The notes: a model not told the origin generated them from the sequence alone. Shown: positions 51,803 to 61,363, counted from the stretch's first letter. The stretch is 64,000 nucleotides of DNA from Desulfonatronospira thiodismutans ASO3-1 (GCF_000174435.1 NZ_ACJN02000002.1:124001-188000), one strand, 5' to 3'. Numbers and translations: made by a program.

Positions 51803-51872
51803 TCTGTCTTCTGGCCTCTATCTTCTGACCTCTGACCACTGACTTCTGATCTCTGATCTCTGACCTCTGTTA
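51803..51872. repeat. Period-7 tandem array TCTGAYC (10 units)
   Basis: Ten heptamers in strict register, from TCTGTCT to TCTGTTA, with most being TCTGACC, TCTGATC or close variants. It ends at the asd stop codon (51870-51872). Shorter copies of the same unit occur at about 4505-4530 and, reversed, 28629-28652. Just left, 51715-51775, lie degenerate copies of the CCACGCG-type palindrome. Confidence 0.9.
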
Positions 51873-52895
51873 CGGTACCCGCACCAGATCCTTGACCAGC
51901 AGAAACTCTGCAATCTGCACTGCATTCAGGGCTGCACCCTTGCGGATATTGTCCGCCACAACCCACATGTCCAGGGCGTTTTCGGTGCTCTGGTCCTCGC
52001 GGATGCGGCCCACAAAGGTCTCATCCTTGCCTGCTGCAAAAAGAGGCATGGGGTATATCTTTTCCTCGGGATTGTCCATGACCCTGATCCCCGGGGCCTG
52101 TGTGAGAATGGCCCTGGCATCCTCCCGGCTTATCCTGGACTCGGTCTGGACATTCAAGGATTCGCTGTGCCCGAAAAACACCGGCACCCTTACCGTGGTG
52201 GCGGTAACCTTTACGCTTTCATCACCCATGATCTTCACGGTCTCATTGACCATTTTCATCTCTTCCTTGGTGTAGCCGTTGTCCAGGAAGGCATCCAGGT
52301 GCGGGATGCAGTTGAAGGCTATCTGGTAGGGATAGACGCTGGGGGTGACTTCTTCCATGTTGAAGAGCTGCTTGACCTGGGTTTCCAGCTCGTGCACCGC
52401 CTTCTGGCCGGACCCGGACACAGCCTGGTAGGTGGAAACCACCACCCTTTTTATCCTGCTTACGTCGTGCAGAGGCTTTAACACCACCACCATCTGGATG
52501 GTGGAGCAGTTGGGATTGGCAATGATACCCTGGTGCTTTTCCAGGTCTTCCGGATTCACCTCGGGCACCACTAAGGGCACATCGGGATCCATTCGCCAGA
52601 AGCTGGAGTTGTCCACCACCACGCAGCCGCTCTTTGCGGCAATGGGGGCATACTTTTCAGAGGTACCCCCACCTGCGGAAAATATGGCCAGGTCCACTCC
52701 CTTGAAGGAATCTTCTGTGAGTTCCTGTACGATGAGCTTGCTGTCCTTGTATTCTATCTTGCTGCCGGCGGACCTGGACGAGGCCAGGGGAATAATCTCT
52801 TTGGCCGGAAAATCCCTCTCGGCCAGGATCCTGAGCATCTCTCTTCCAACTGCACCGGTGGCCCCTGCTACGGCCACTACCGGGTCTTTAGTCAT
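51870..52895 (-). CDS. asd: Aspartate-semialdehyde dehydrogenase
   Basis: Reduces aspartyl phosphate to aspartate semialdehyde for lysine, threonine, methionine and peptidoglycan precursors. It has 341 residues. NADP site VAGATGAVGREMLRIL at the N terminus, active Cys130 in ANPNCSTIQ, and a conserved QAVSGSGQKAVHEL. The catalytic His falls in the VRVPVFFGHSE block. GGAGG precedes the ATG. Transcribed in the same direction as pilC upstream, with a 16-bp hairpin in the gap. Confidence 0.96.
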   Translation of the reverse strand: MTKDPVVAVAGATGAVGREMLRILAERDFPAKEIIPLASSRSAGSKIEYKDSKLIVQELTEDSFKGVDLAIFSAGGGTSEKYAPIAAKSGCVVVDNSSFWRMDPDVPLVVPEVNPEDLEKHQGIIANPNCSTIQMVVVLKPLHDVSRIKRVVVSTYQAVSGSGQKAVHELETQVKQLFNMEEVTPSVYPYQIAFNCIPHLDAFLDNGYTKEEMKMVNETVKIMGDESVKVTATTVRVPVFFGHSESLNVQTESRISREDARAILTQAPGIRVMDNPEEKIYPMPLFAAGKDETFVGRIREDQSTENALDMWVVADNIRKGAALNAVQIAEFLLVKDLVRVP

Positions 52896-52930
52896 TGTGT
52901 CCTCCTTTTGTAATTTATTGCTTCTGTGTT

Positions 52931-52973
52931 GTCGGACCTGTCGGACCTGTCTGACGTGTCCGACAGGTCCGAC
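52931..52973. repeat. 16-bp perfect inverted repeat upstream of asd
   Basis: GTCGGACCTGTCGGAC (52931-52946) and its exact complement (52958-52973) with an 11-base loop; the arms themselves are a period-9 repeat of GTCGGACCT. It lies in the 101-base gap between pilC and asd. No T tract, so it is more likely a repeat element or processing site than a terminator. Confidence 0.8.
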
Positions 52974-52996
52974 CCATCAGAATGTGTCCTGCCTCA

Positions 52997-54202
52997 TCAC
53001 GCCACCACGTCCGCAATCTGAAAAATGGGCAGGTACATGCTGATGACCAGACCGCCCACCACTACGCCCAGAAAAACGATCATAATGGGTTCCAGAAGCG
53101 AGGTCAAAGTGTCTACGGCCACATCCACCTCGTCGTCGTAGAAGTCAGCTATCTTTTCCAGCATGCCGTCCAGGGCCCCGGTGGTCTCCCCGATGGAGAT
53201 CATCTGGGTGACCATGGGCGGAAAGATACCTGTCTCGGACAAGGGCTCGGCCAGGCTCTGGCCCTCGGTGATGCTCTGCTTGGCCTCCTGCACCGCATGC
53301 TCCACGCTCTTGTTTCCGGCGGTGCGCGAGACAATGTCCAGGGCACTTAGTATCGGCACCCCCGAAGAAATCATGGTGCTCATGGTCCGGCTGAACCTGG
53401 CCACAGCCACCTTGCGCAAAAGCGGCCCGAAAACCGGGGCATGCAGAATCCATTCGTCAATCAGGGTCCTGCCCCTTTCCGTGCGGTAAATAAGCCTTAT
53501 GCCCAGGACAGTCGCGATCAGCCCCCCCAGGATCCACAATACGTTCTGGGATACAAACCGGCTAAGGCCGATGACGAACTGGGTGGGTGCGGGCAGGGCC
53601 CCGCCGAAGTCGGCGAACATATCCTCGAAAGTGGGTATGACGAATATGAGGATGATGGCTATCACCGCCACGGCCACGGTGATGATCACCCCCGGATAAA
53701 TAAGTGCGCTCTTGACCCTGGCCTTGAGCCTGGCCGCCTTTTCAATGTAGCGGGCCAGGCGGTCCAGGACCAGGTCCAGGACTCCCCCGGCCTCTCCGGC
53801 GTCCACCATGTTGGTGTACAGGTCGTCGAATACGTCCGGGTGCTTTTTGAGGCTGTCGTAAAGTGATGACCCGCCCTCGATATCGTTTTTGACCTCGTAG
53901 AGCTTGCGCCGCAGGATCTTGTTTTCGGTCTGATCGCACATGACCTGCAGGGCCTGCAGGATGGGCACTCCGGCATTTATCAGGGTGGCGAACTGCCGGC
54001 TGAAAACCACCATGTCCCTGGAAGTGACCCGTCCCTCCAGAAAGGTTCCCTCCAGGATATCCTTGGGCTTGGGCTTGACCTGGATGTCTTTTAGCCCTTT
54101 ACGCTTGAGGGTTGCCTTGGCCATGTCCAGGCTGGGGGCATCCAGGTCGCCTTTGAGCTTTTTTCCGGACTTGCTGGTGGCCTTGTAAAGAAATATGGGC
54201 AT
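52997..54202 (-). CDS. pilC: Type IV pilus/type II secretion inner-membrane platform protein PilC
   Basis: A 401-residue platform protein with two T2SF domains: about 65-190 (RQFATLINAGVPILQALQV) and about 270-390 (RFSRTMSTMISSGVPILSALDIV). Each is followed by membrane helices, with a third hydrophobic segment near 365-395. The N terminus MPIFLYKATSKSGKKLKG is the standard PilC start, which fixes the start at 54202 despite a longer open frame. It begins 11 bases after the PilB stop, so pilB-pilC is an operon. No pilin or pilD is in the window. Confidence 0.94.
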   Translation of the reverse strand: MPIFLYKATSKSGKKLKGDLDAPSLDMAKATLKRKGLKDIQVKPKPKDILEGTFLEGRVTSRDMVVFSRQFATLINAGVPILQALQVMCDQTENKILRRKLYEVKNDIEGGSSLYDSLKKHPDVFDDLYTNMVDAGEAGGVLDLVLDRLARYIEKAARLKARVKSALIYPGVIITVAVAVIAIILIFVIPTFEDMFADFGGALPAPTQFVIGLSRFVSQNVLWILGGLIATVLGIRLIYRTERGRTLIDEWILHAPVFGPLLRKVAVARFSRTMSTMISSGVPILSALDIVSRTAGNKSVEHAVQEAKQSITEGQSLAEPLSETGIFPPMVTQMISIGETTGALDGMLEKIADFYDDEVDVAVDTLTSLLEPIMIVFLGVVVGGLVISMYLPIFQIADVVA

Positions 54203-54213
54203 ACTTATCTGCT

Positions 54214-55893
54214 TTAGTTTACAGTTACCCGCAGGACTTCCTGGGCCGAGGTCATGCCCTGGGACATCTTTATAAGCCCGCTCTTGCGCATGGTGATCAT
54301 GCCCTCTTCCACAGCGGCCCGGCGCAGATCCAGGTCGCTTTTCCCGGCCAGGACCATTTCCTGGATCTGATGGGTCACCGGCATGACCTCGTACACTCCG
54401 GTACGTCCTTTGTATCCAGTGTTGTTGCACTCTTCACAGCCCGCGGCCCGGAAAATCCCGTCCTGACCGGATTCCTGTGAACTCATGCCCATGGCCTTCA
54501 AAAGCTCCTGGTCCGTTTCCGGCACCCTGCAGGAGGGGCAGAGCCTGCGCACCAGGCGCTGGGACATGATGGCGTTTATGGAAGAAGCCACCAGAAATGA
54601 ATCCACCCCCATGTTTAAAAGCCTGGTCAGGGTACTGGGTGCGTCATTGGTGTGCAGAGTGGCCAGGACCAGGTGTCCCGTGAGGGCGGCCTTGACTGCA
54701 ATTTCTGCTGTTTCCAGGTCCCGGATCTCCCCCACCAGAATGACGTCCGGGTCCTGGCGCAGAAAAGAGCGCAGCACCGAGGCAAAATTAAGCCCTACCG
54801 TCTCCTGCACCTGCACCTGGTTTACACCATGCAGGCTGAATTCCACCGGGTCCTCGGCAGTGGAGATGTTCACCCCTTCCTGGTTGAGTTCCATGATGGC
54901 CGAATAAAGGGTGGTGGTCTTGCCCGATCCGGTAGGCCCGGTAACCAGGACCATGCCGTAAGGCCTCTTGATGGCTTCTTCAAAAACTTTCAGGGAATGG
55001 TCTTCCAGACCCAGGTCATGCATATCCACCTGGAGCATGGACTTGTCCAGGATACGCATGACCACCTTTTCCCCGAACAGTGTGGGCAGGATGGAGACCC
55101 TGAACTCAATAGGAGTGCCTTCTTGAGAGCGTACCTTGATACGGCCGTCCTGGGGCAGGCGTTTTTCCGCAATATTTAAGTGGGACATGATCTTGAGCCT
55201 GGAGATAAGGGCGTTTTTCATGCGGATGGGCGGGCGCATGACCTCGGTGAGCATGCCGTCCAGGCGCAGCCTGACCCGGAAATCCTTTTCATAGGGCTCT
55301 ATGTGGATATCCGAGGCCTTCTTGCGGATGGCCTCCTGGATAATCAGGTTGACCATCTTGACCACAGGCGCCTGGGAGGCAGCCTCCATGGTGGAAGCCT
55401 CTTCCTTTTCCGGACCCTCCCCGGCATCCGGTCCCTCCTCTGCTTCCATCTGGGCCAGGATGTCGTCCATCCTGCCGGAATCTTTATCCGCCAGCCTGTC
55501 CAGGACCAGCTGAATAGAGGAAAGGGTGGCTAAGTGCGGCAGGGCCTGCATCCCGGTCATGAACTGGATATCGTCCAGGGCGGTTATATTATCCGGCTCA
55601 AAACAGGCCAGGTAAAGCCTGTCCTGGTGCACAAAAAAAGGCACGGCCTGGTACCTGGCCCAGGCCGACCTGTCCAGTTGTCCCAGGGTTTCCCGGCAGA
55701 CCTGCATACGGGAAGGGTCCACCACAGGCAGGCCCAGGTGTGCGGCCATAAAGTCGCGGTACTGTTCTTCGCTGATGACCCCGGCCGCAAGGCAGGCCCG
55801 GGGGAAGTCGATTCTTTTTTCGCCCTGAACGCTCCGGGCCTTGTGGACCTGTTCCGATTCCAGGCCCGCCCAGCTGATAAGTTCGTCGACCAT
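54214..55893 (-). CDS. pilB: Type IV pilus assembly ATPase PilB (GspE family)
   Basis: Hexameric ATPase driving pilus extension. About 559 residues from the ATG at 55893; the frame is open to 56004 but without a good start, and a GGGAGGG site near 55943-55949 leaves the true start uncertain. N-terminal MshEN domain (about 1-120), Walker A GPTGSGKTTT from residue 319, Asp box, Walker B ILVGEIRD, His box, and a tetracysteine CPSC...CEECNNTGYKGR near 460-500. Paired with pilC. Confidence 0.94.
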   Translation of the reverse strand: MVDELISWAGLESEQVHKARSVQGEKRIDFPRACLAAGVISEEQYRDFMAAHLGLPVVDPSRMQVCRETLGQLDRSAWARYQAVPFFVHQDRLYLACFEPDNITALDDIQFMTGMQALPHLATLSSIQLVLDRLADKDSGRMDDILAQMEAEEGPDAGEGPEKEEASTMEAASQAPVVKMVNLIIQEAIRKKASDIHIEPYEKDFRVRLRLDGMLTEVMRPPIRMKNALISRLKIMSHLNIAEKRLPQDGRIKVRSQEGTPIEFRVSILPTLFGEKVVMRILDKSMLQVDMHDLGLEDHSLKVFEEAIKRPYGMVLVTGPTGSGKTTTLYSAIMELNQEGVNISTAEDPVEFSLHGVNQVQVQETVGLNFASVLRSFLRQDPDVILVGEIRDLETAEIAVKAALTGHLVLATLHTNDAPSTLTRLLNMGVDSFLVASSINAIMSQRLVRRLCPSCRVPETDQELLKAMGMSSQESGQDGIFRAAGCEECNNTGYKGRTGVYEVMPVTHQIQEMVLAGKSDLDLRRAAVEEGMITMRKSGLIKMSQGMTSAQEVLRVTVN

Positions 55894-56111
55894 GGCTGCT
55901 GGCTGCCCCTTGAAGGTTGTTTGCAAATATGTCTTACTGAATACTACCCTCCCTGATAACCCAACATTGCGGCAAAGGCAATCAGTTCCATGGGCAGCCT
56001 CCACGCTTTTTGCCCGAGCTTCCTGGGTCCTTTTGCCCCAGGGTCAGGGTTGACTAAATCTGCGCCAGAGGTTATGCATCTCTTTTAATTTTTTGCAAGG
56101 AGACCGCACAA

Positions 56112-56246
56112 ATGAAAAGGACCTATCAACCAAGCAGAATCAAACGCAAAAGAACCCACGGGTTTCGTGTGCGCATGCGCACCAAGAACGGCAGGGCCAT
56201 TATCAACAGAAGAAGGGCCAAGGGCAGAAAAAGATTGGCAGTCTAA
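56112..56246 (+). CDS. rpmH: Ribosomal protein L34
   Basis: A 44-residue basic protein beginning [18 protein letters not shown] and ending RKRLAV, a textbook L34. AAGGAG lies 8 bases before the ATG. First gene of the rpmH-rnpA-yidD-yidC-jag-mnmE block. The rnpA frame overlaps it completely or in part (see rnpA). Confidence 0.97.
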   Translation: MKRTYQPSRIKRKRTHGFRVRMRTKNGRAIINRRRAKGRKRLAV

Positions 56247-56620
56247 ATTTTCCCAGGCACCTGAGGCTGGTCAGAAGACCCCAGTTCCAGGCCTGCTACG
56301 CGGGTGGCAGGCGTTATCAGACAAAACACTTTATTATCTTTGTCCGGCCAAACGGCCGGGATTACTGGCGACTGGGCATCACGGCCAGCAGAAAAATCGG
56401 TCCGGCAGTACTTCGCAACAGGATAAAGCGCCTGGTCCGGGAAGCATTCAGGCTGAATCAGCATCTGGTGCCTCCAGGCCTTGACTATGTCGTGGTCAGC
56501 AAAAAACGTACAGACCTGCCAGGGTTGAACCTGGACATGGTCCAGAAACAATTAATGCAACTGTTTCAGCAGATCGCCCCCCGGACGGAAAAAGACCTGG
56601 AACAAGACCCAAGGGCTTAA
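56234..56620 (+). CDS. rnpA: Ribonuclease P protein component
   Basis: Protein cofactor of RNase P for tRNA 5' maturation. The conserved core begins at [20 protein letters not shown] and includes [11 protein letters not shown] and the RNR signature [12 protein letters not shown]. The frame contains no ATG or GTG, and its only TTG is at 56093, upstream of rpmH. I place the start at an ATT (56234), inside the last codons of rpmH, giving 128 residues, near the normal 110-130. The alternative is the TTG at 56093 with a 47-residue extension spanning rpmH. Gene identity is firm; the start is not. Confidence 0.88.
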   Translation: MGSLNFPRHLRLVRRPQFQACYAGGRRYQTKHFIIFVRPNGRDYWRLGITASRKIGPAVLRNRIKRLVREAFRLNQHLVPPGLDYVVVSKKRTDLPGLNLDMVQKQLMQLFQQIAPRTEKDLEQDPRA

Positions 56621-56635
56621 ATTTACAAGTTGCTG

Positions 56636-56899
56636 ATGCGTAATATACTCATAGGGCTCATCAGGGTTTACCAGCGGATTCTGTCTCCGCTGTTTCCCCC
56701 TGCATGCCGCTTTTTACCCTCATGCTCCGAATACGCCAGGGAGTCGATTGTCATGCATGGTCCCGGCAAGGGGACAGTTCTGACCTTTTTCCGCCTGCTC
56801 AGGTGCAATCCCTTCTTTGCAGCGGGACTTGATCCCGTGCCTGAAAAATTCTCTCTGAAATCCATCCTGGGAGCAACAAAAGAACATGGAAATACATAG
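56636..56899 (+). CDS. yidD: Membrane protein insertion efficiency factor YidD
   Basis: An 87-residue protein with an amphipathic N terminus (MRNILIGLIRVYQRILSPLF) and the family signature PPACRFLPSCSEYARESI, then LRCNPFFAAGLDPVP. It assists YidC-mediated insertion. I used the ATG at 56636; a TTG six bases earlier is possible. Its end overlaps the yidC start by 14 bases, a translational coupling. Confidence 0.95.
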   Translation: MRNILIGLIRVYQRILSPLFPPACRFLPSCSEYARESIVMHGPGKGTVLTFFRLLRCNPFFAAGLDPVPEKFSLKSILGATKEHGNT

Positions 56900-58682
56900 A
56901 GTACTCATTGCCGTCGTTTTATCCCTGGCGGTTCTGGTAGTCTGGAACCTTCTTTTTCCGCCGCAAACACCTGATCGTGAAGAGGTCCGGGAAGAAGAGC
57001 GACTGGAAGAAACCGTGCCCGAAGAAAGGGACCTGGCACCTGAGCCGGACCCCCGGGAAGAAGCAGAAGACACCTGGGATCCACACGAAGCACAGATACC
57101 CGGATTTGAGCCTGAAGAAGGCGAACAGATCAAGGTGGACACCCCCCTTTACCAGGCCACTTTCAATAGTGCAGGAGGCATCCTGGAGCACTTCGTGCTC
57201 AAGGAATACAAGCAGGATATAGAGCCCGACGCCCCAATGGTCGACCTGGTTACGCCCCGTTCCCTGGCCCGCGGCCCCATGGGCATAACCTGGAACCGTG
57301 CGCCCACCTGGATCGAGGGTGAATGGGCCTTGAACGGCGAAGATCTTGACCTGGAGCCCGGCGACGAAAAGACGCTGACCTTTACCGGGCGTATGGGCGG
57401 GGTCAAATTCATCCGGGAAATGACCTTTGTGGCCGATACCTACAAGATCCAGGAAAACCTTCAGGTTGTAAACACCACCGAGGCCCAGGCATCGGGGGAG
57501 ATTGCCAACATCCTGGCCGGCCCGGCCTTTTCCGACAGCCGCTTGAACCCCACCCGTCTGGGCTACTATGATCAGGACGGCCTGAGCCACGAAAGAGAGG
57601 GCAACCTGAGCGACGGGATCAGCAGAAACACCGGGATCCAGTGGGCCGGAATCGTGGACCACTACTTCATGCTTACCCTGGTGCCTGCATCACCCGATGT
57701 GCAGCTGCAGGCCCATCACGGGGACGATCTTTTCCAGATTTCCCTGAGCAAGTCCATGTACCTGGAGCCAGAGACTTCCCAGACCATGGATCAGATTTAT
57801 TATCTGGGACCCAAAGACCGGGAATACCTGGAGGGAGCCCCCAACCACCTGGAAGAGTCCATCTACTACGGCTGGTTCAATCTTCTGGCCCAGCCACTGA
57901 TGAAGGTGCTGCATTTCTTTTACCAGTACACCGCCAATTACGGGGTGGCCATCCTGCTTCTGACCCTGGTCATCAAGATCATCTTCTGGCCTTTGTCGCA
58001 CAAGAGCTACAAGTCCATGAACCAGATGAAAAAGCTGCAACCCATGATGACCAAGATCCGGGAAAAGCACAAGGATGACCGCAAGGCCATGAACGAGGAG
58101 ATCATGCGCCTGTACAAGACCTACAAGGTCAACCCCCTGGGCGGATGTCTGCCCATTCTGGTACAGATACCGGTGTTCATCGCCCTGTACCAGGGTTTGC
58201 TTGGCTCAGTGGAACTGCGTCACGCGCCCTTTATAAGCCACATACCCTTTACGGACATTGTCTGGCTTGCGGACCTTTCGGCCAGGGATCCATTCTACAT
58301 CACTCCGCTTCTCATGGGTGCCACCATGTTTCTGCAGCAGCGCATGGCCCCGGCCCCGGGTGATCCCCTGCAGGCCAGGATAATGCAGTTTCTGCCCTTA
58401 GTGTTCATCTTCATCTTTATCACCTTCCCATCAGGGCTGGTCATCTACTGGCTGGCCAACAACGTATTGTCCATCGGGCAGCAGTGGTACATGCTGCGCT
58501 CGGCTGACGTGCCTCTGCAGAAGGCGGAACAGAAGGCCGCGGAAAAGGCCGGAAAGAGTTCCAGGGACAAAGAGGACCAGGGGGATTCCCAGGAAGAAAG
58601 CCAGGAAAAACCAGGCGAACAGCAGCAGAAGTCCCCTCAGCAGAAGTCCGCCGCAAGCAAGAAAAAGAAAAAAAAGAAGTAG
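56886..58682 (+). CDS. yidC: Membrane protein insertase YidC
   Basis: Sec-dependent and independent insertase, 598 residues. First helix at about 5-25, an acidic linker (residues 28-75), the large periplasmic beta domain (about 80-340), and five C-terminal helices starting near 355 (YGVAILLLTLVIKIIFWPL). These include the conserved Arg of the hydrophilic groove region and GGCLPILVQIPVFIALY. The last 55 residues are a Lys/Gln-rich tail ending in a run of lysines, consistent with ribosome binding. Confidence 0.97.
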   Translation: MEIHRVLIAVVLSLAVLVVWNLLFPPQTPDREEVREEERLEETVPEERDLAPEPDPREEAEDTWDPHEAQIPGFEPEEGEQIKVDTPLYQATFNSAGGILEHFVLKEYKQDIEPDAPMVDLVTPRSLARGPMGITWNRAPTWIEGEWALNGEDLDLEPGDEKTLTFTGRMGGVKFIREMTFVADTYKIQENLQVVNTTEAQASGEIANILAGPAFSDSRLNPTRLGYYDQDGLSHEREGNLSDGISRNTGIQWAGIVDHYFMLTLVPASPDVQLQAHHGDDLFQISLSKSMYLEPETSQTMDQIYYLGPKDREYLEGAPNHLEESIYYGWFNLLAQPLMKVLHFFYQYTANYGVAILLLTLVIKIIFWPLSHKSYKSMNQMKKLQPMMTKIREKHKDDRKAMNEEIMRLYKTYKVNPLGGCLPILVQIPVFIALYQGLLGSVELRHAPFISHIPFTDIVWLADLSARDPFYITPLLMGATMFLQQRMAPAPGDPLQARIMQFLPLVFIFIFITFPSGLVIYWLANNVLSIGQQWYMLRSADVPLQKAEQKAAEKAGKSSRDKEDQGDSQEESQEKPGEQQQKSPQQKSAASKKKKKKK

Positions 58683-59096
58683 TTTGTAAAAATTATTTTT
58701 GCAGTCACATCCATTGAAGCTGACCCCGCAGGGACCAATAACTTCAGGAGCCGGCTGATGAGTTGTCAGCCGGCCCTGCATCACCGCCAGCTAAAGCGGA
58801 AAACCAGAAGTTATCAACAACAGGGCGGGACAGAGATCCCATGAAGCTTAAATAACAATTTTTTAAATAACCTGCTCTTTGAAAACCGATCCGGACCTTA
58901 CTGCCTGCTGCCTGCAACCAGGCTGCCGGACAAATCCAGAATAAACGGGCTGTTTTATTCTCTAACCGGGTACATCCTTCTTAACTACGGCAAGTCGCTG
59001 ATCTAAAGGTTTGATCAGTGCGGTGGTACCCTCAGCCAGGCCGGGGGTGATTTCGGATCGGACCATGACATGGTTATTTACGCGTAAGGAGACCAT
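58683..59096. other. Spacer between yidC and jag
   Basis: No gene is supported. One DnaA-box-like TTATCAACA lies near 58811; a single near-match does not make an origin. A ribosome-binding AAGGAG precedes jag. The 414-base size is unusual for this otherwise tight gene block. Confidence 0.5.
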
Positions 59097-59957
59097 ATGG
59101 ACAATTATATTGAATTCTCCGGCAAGAATGTTGACGAAGCCATACAAAGCGCATGTAAATATTTTCATATCAATCGAGATCAACTGGAAGTAGAAATTGT
59201 AAGCGGTGGTTCCTCAGGCATTTTCGGCCTGGTGGGAGTCAAAAAGGCCACCATCAAGGCCAAGAGAAGGCCCAGAAAGCAGGAACAGGAACAAAAAGAA
59301 GAGGCTTCCGCGGCAGCGCAGCAGGAGGAGCCTTTGATTTCTGCGCAGGAAGAATCTGAAGAAGATTCTCCGGTCGGGCCCATATTTGAGGATGACCCCG
59401 AGGGGGATATGGAAGAAGATATGGAGGACCAGGAATCCGACGCCCTGAAACCTCCCCCGGCCCGGTTTCTCCAGGAGCTCATCCAGCGCCTCACTACACC
59501 CCTGGCCCCGGAAGTGGATATCAAAATCCGTGAGGACACTTCGCCCATTACAGTAGTAGTTCAGGATACACATAATTCCGGCATCCTGCTGGGCCGGGAC
59601 GGGCAGACCCTGAGCGCACTGCAGTATATAACCAATCGCATCATTGCCAAAAAATATCCGGGCACAGCCAGAATACAGCTGGATACGGAAAACTTCCTGG
59701 AAAAACAGACTGAAAAGCTGGAAAAAAATGCCCAGCAACTGGCCCAGAGAGCAATCAAAGCCGGCAAGACCATGAGTACCAGGCCCCTTAGTTCCTATCA
59801 CCGCCGCATTGTGCACCTGGCCCTGCAGGGTGAAAACAAAATCCGCACCAAAAGTAAAGGTGACGGCCCCATGAAGAGGGTTCTGATCATGCCCAAGTCC
59901 TCCGGGCGCAGGAAAAATAAATCCCAGCAACAGCAGCAAGAGCAGCAGCAGAACTGA
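59097..59957 (+). CDS. jag: Jag/KhpB RNA-binding protein
   Basis: A 286-residue protein: Jag-N domain (about 1-50, with VEIVSGGSSGIFGLVGVKKA), an acidic Glu/Gln-rich linker (about 60-120), a KH domain (about 140-205, GILLGRDGQTLSALQYITNRI), R3H domain (about 210-265, ending SYHRRIVHLAL), and a Gln-rich basic tail. RNA-binding partner in envelope and division control. AAGGAG precedes the ATG. It stops one base before mnmE. Confidence 0.95.
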   Translation: MDNYIEFSGKNVDEAIQSACKYFHINRDQLEVEIVSGGSSGIFGLVGVKKATIKAKRRPRKQEQEQKEEASAAAQQEEPLISAQEESEEDSPVGPIFEDDPEGDMEEDMEDQESDALKPPPARFLQELIQRLTTPLAPEVDIKIREDTSPITVVVQDTHNSGILLGRDGQTLSALQYITNRIIAKKYPGTARIQLDTENFLEKQTEKLEKNAQQLAQRAIKAGKTMSTRPLSSYHRRIVHLALQGENKIRTKSKGDGPMKRVLIMPKSSGRRKNKSQQQQQEQQQN

Positions 59958-59958
59958 C

Positions 59959-61359
59959 ATGCCTGCTCAATGGGAAGCCCACCGGACTTCCGGCTCCACC
60001 ATAGCAGCCATAGCTACACCCATGGGCCAGGGAGGGGTGGGTATCGTCCGCCTGAGCGGACCCCAAAGCCTGGACATCGCGGAAAAGCTTTTTGTACCCG
60101 GCCCGAGATTCAAGGGCTTCAAGGCCTACAAGCTGCATTACGGTTGGATCAAAAACAGAAATCAGCAGATACTGGACGAGGTATTGCTGGCCTACATGCC
60201 TGCCCCGTATTCCTATACCCGGGAGGATGTGGTGGAGATAAACTGCCACGGGGGACCGGCAGTACTGGAAGGAGTACTGGAGGCCCTTTATCACCTGGGT
60301 GCAGAACCCGCAGCTCCGGGAGAATTCACCAAACGGGCCTTCCTGAACAACCGCATGGACCTTACCCAGGCTGAAGCAGCTCTGGAAATGATAAACGCCC
60401 CCACCCAGGACGGAGCACTTCTGGCCCGGGACAAGCTCCAGGGACACCTCAAAGAACGTGTGGACTCCCTGCGGGACAGTCTGGAAAAACTGAAACAAGA
60501 GCTCTGCCTGGCGGTGGATTTCCCCGAAGAAGACTTAGAATGCCTGCCTCTTGCAGATCTGGCCCAGAGAACAAATTCCGCTGTCCGGGAAATAGACCAG
60601 TTGCTCAAGGCCTTTGAGCAAAACAGGGTCTTCAGGGAGGGTGCCCTGGTGGTCCTGGCCGGCCGGGTCAATGCGGGCAAATCCAGCCTCATGAACGCCC
60701 TGCTGGGCAGGGAGCGGGCCATAGTCACCTCCATTCCCGGTACCACCAGGGACTACCTGGAAGAAGCCATCAACCTGGATGGACTTCCGGTGCGCCTCGT
60801 GGACACCGCCGGGCGCAGGCCCACCCGGGACAAGATCGAGATGATGGGCCTGGAAACCGGCCGACAGCTCATAAGCCGCTCCGATCTGTGCATCCTGGTC
60901 CTGGATGCCGGGCAGGAGCCTGCTCCGGAAGATCTGGACATCCTGGAAGAGATAAGCCCCGGCAAACTTGTCCTGGCCGTGAACAAACAGGACCTGGTTT
61001 CCGGGACTCCCGGCTGGGTACAGGACTTAAAAGACAAGGGCCTGGACCTGGTGCACACCTCAGCTACACTGGGCCATGGCCTGGAAAATCTCACCAGGGC
61101 CATCAGGTCCAGGATCCTGGGGGAAAAAAGGCCCCAGGCCACGTCTTCACTGGCCCCCAATCTGAGGCAGAAAACAGCTCTGGATAAAGCCCGCCAGGAG
61201 CTTTTGCTTCTGGCTGATGAAGCCCGCCAGGAAATGCCGTACGATGTGCTGGGGGTCAGGTTAGATTATGCCTGTACCTTCCTGGACGAGATCACCGGGC
61301 GTATTGTCACTGATGACATTTTAAATTCCATCTTCGAGAATTTCTGCATTGGTAAATGA
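59959..61359 (+). CDS. mnmE: tRNA modification GTPase MnmE
   Basis: With MnmG it makes the cmnm5 group at U34 of tRNAs. It has 466 residues. N-terminal folate-binding domain (about 1-125), helical domain interrupted by the G domain: G1 GRVNAGKSS from residue 235, G2/G3 with DTAGRR, G4 NKQD. The C terminus FCIGK has the family's catalytic cysteine. Starts one base after jag; lpxB begins right after its stop. Confidence 0.97.
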   Translation: MPAQWEAHRTSGSTIAAIATPMGQGGVGIVRLSGPQSLDIAEKLFVPGPRFKGFKAYKLHYGWIKNRNQQILDEVLLAYMPAPYSYTREDVVEINCHGGPAVLEGVLEALYHLGAEPAAPGEFTKRAFLNNRMDLTQAEAALEMINAPTQDGALLARDKLQGHLKERVDSLRDSLEKLKQELCLAVDFPEEDLECLPLADLAQRTNSAVREIDQLLKAFEQNRVFREGALVVLAGRVNAGKSSLMNALLGRERAIVTSIPGTTRDYLEEAINLDGLPVRLVDTAGRRPTRDKIEMMGLETGRQLISRSDLCILVLDAGQEPAPEDLDILEEISPGKLVLAVNKQDLVSGTPGWVQDLKDKGLDLVHTSATLGHGLENLTRAIRSRILGEKRPQATSSLAPNLRQKTALDKARQELLLLADEARQEMPYDVLGVRLDYACTFLDEITGRIVTDDILNSIFENFCIGK

Positions 61360-61363
61360 GCGC

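Noticed and set aside
58805-58820. Possible replication origin near rpmH-rnpA-yidC
   Set aside because: Only one imperfect DnaA box (TTATCAACA), no A+T-rich unwinding region with clustered boxes and no dnaA gene in view.
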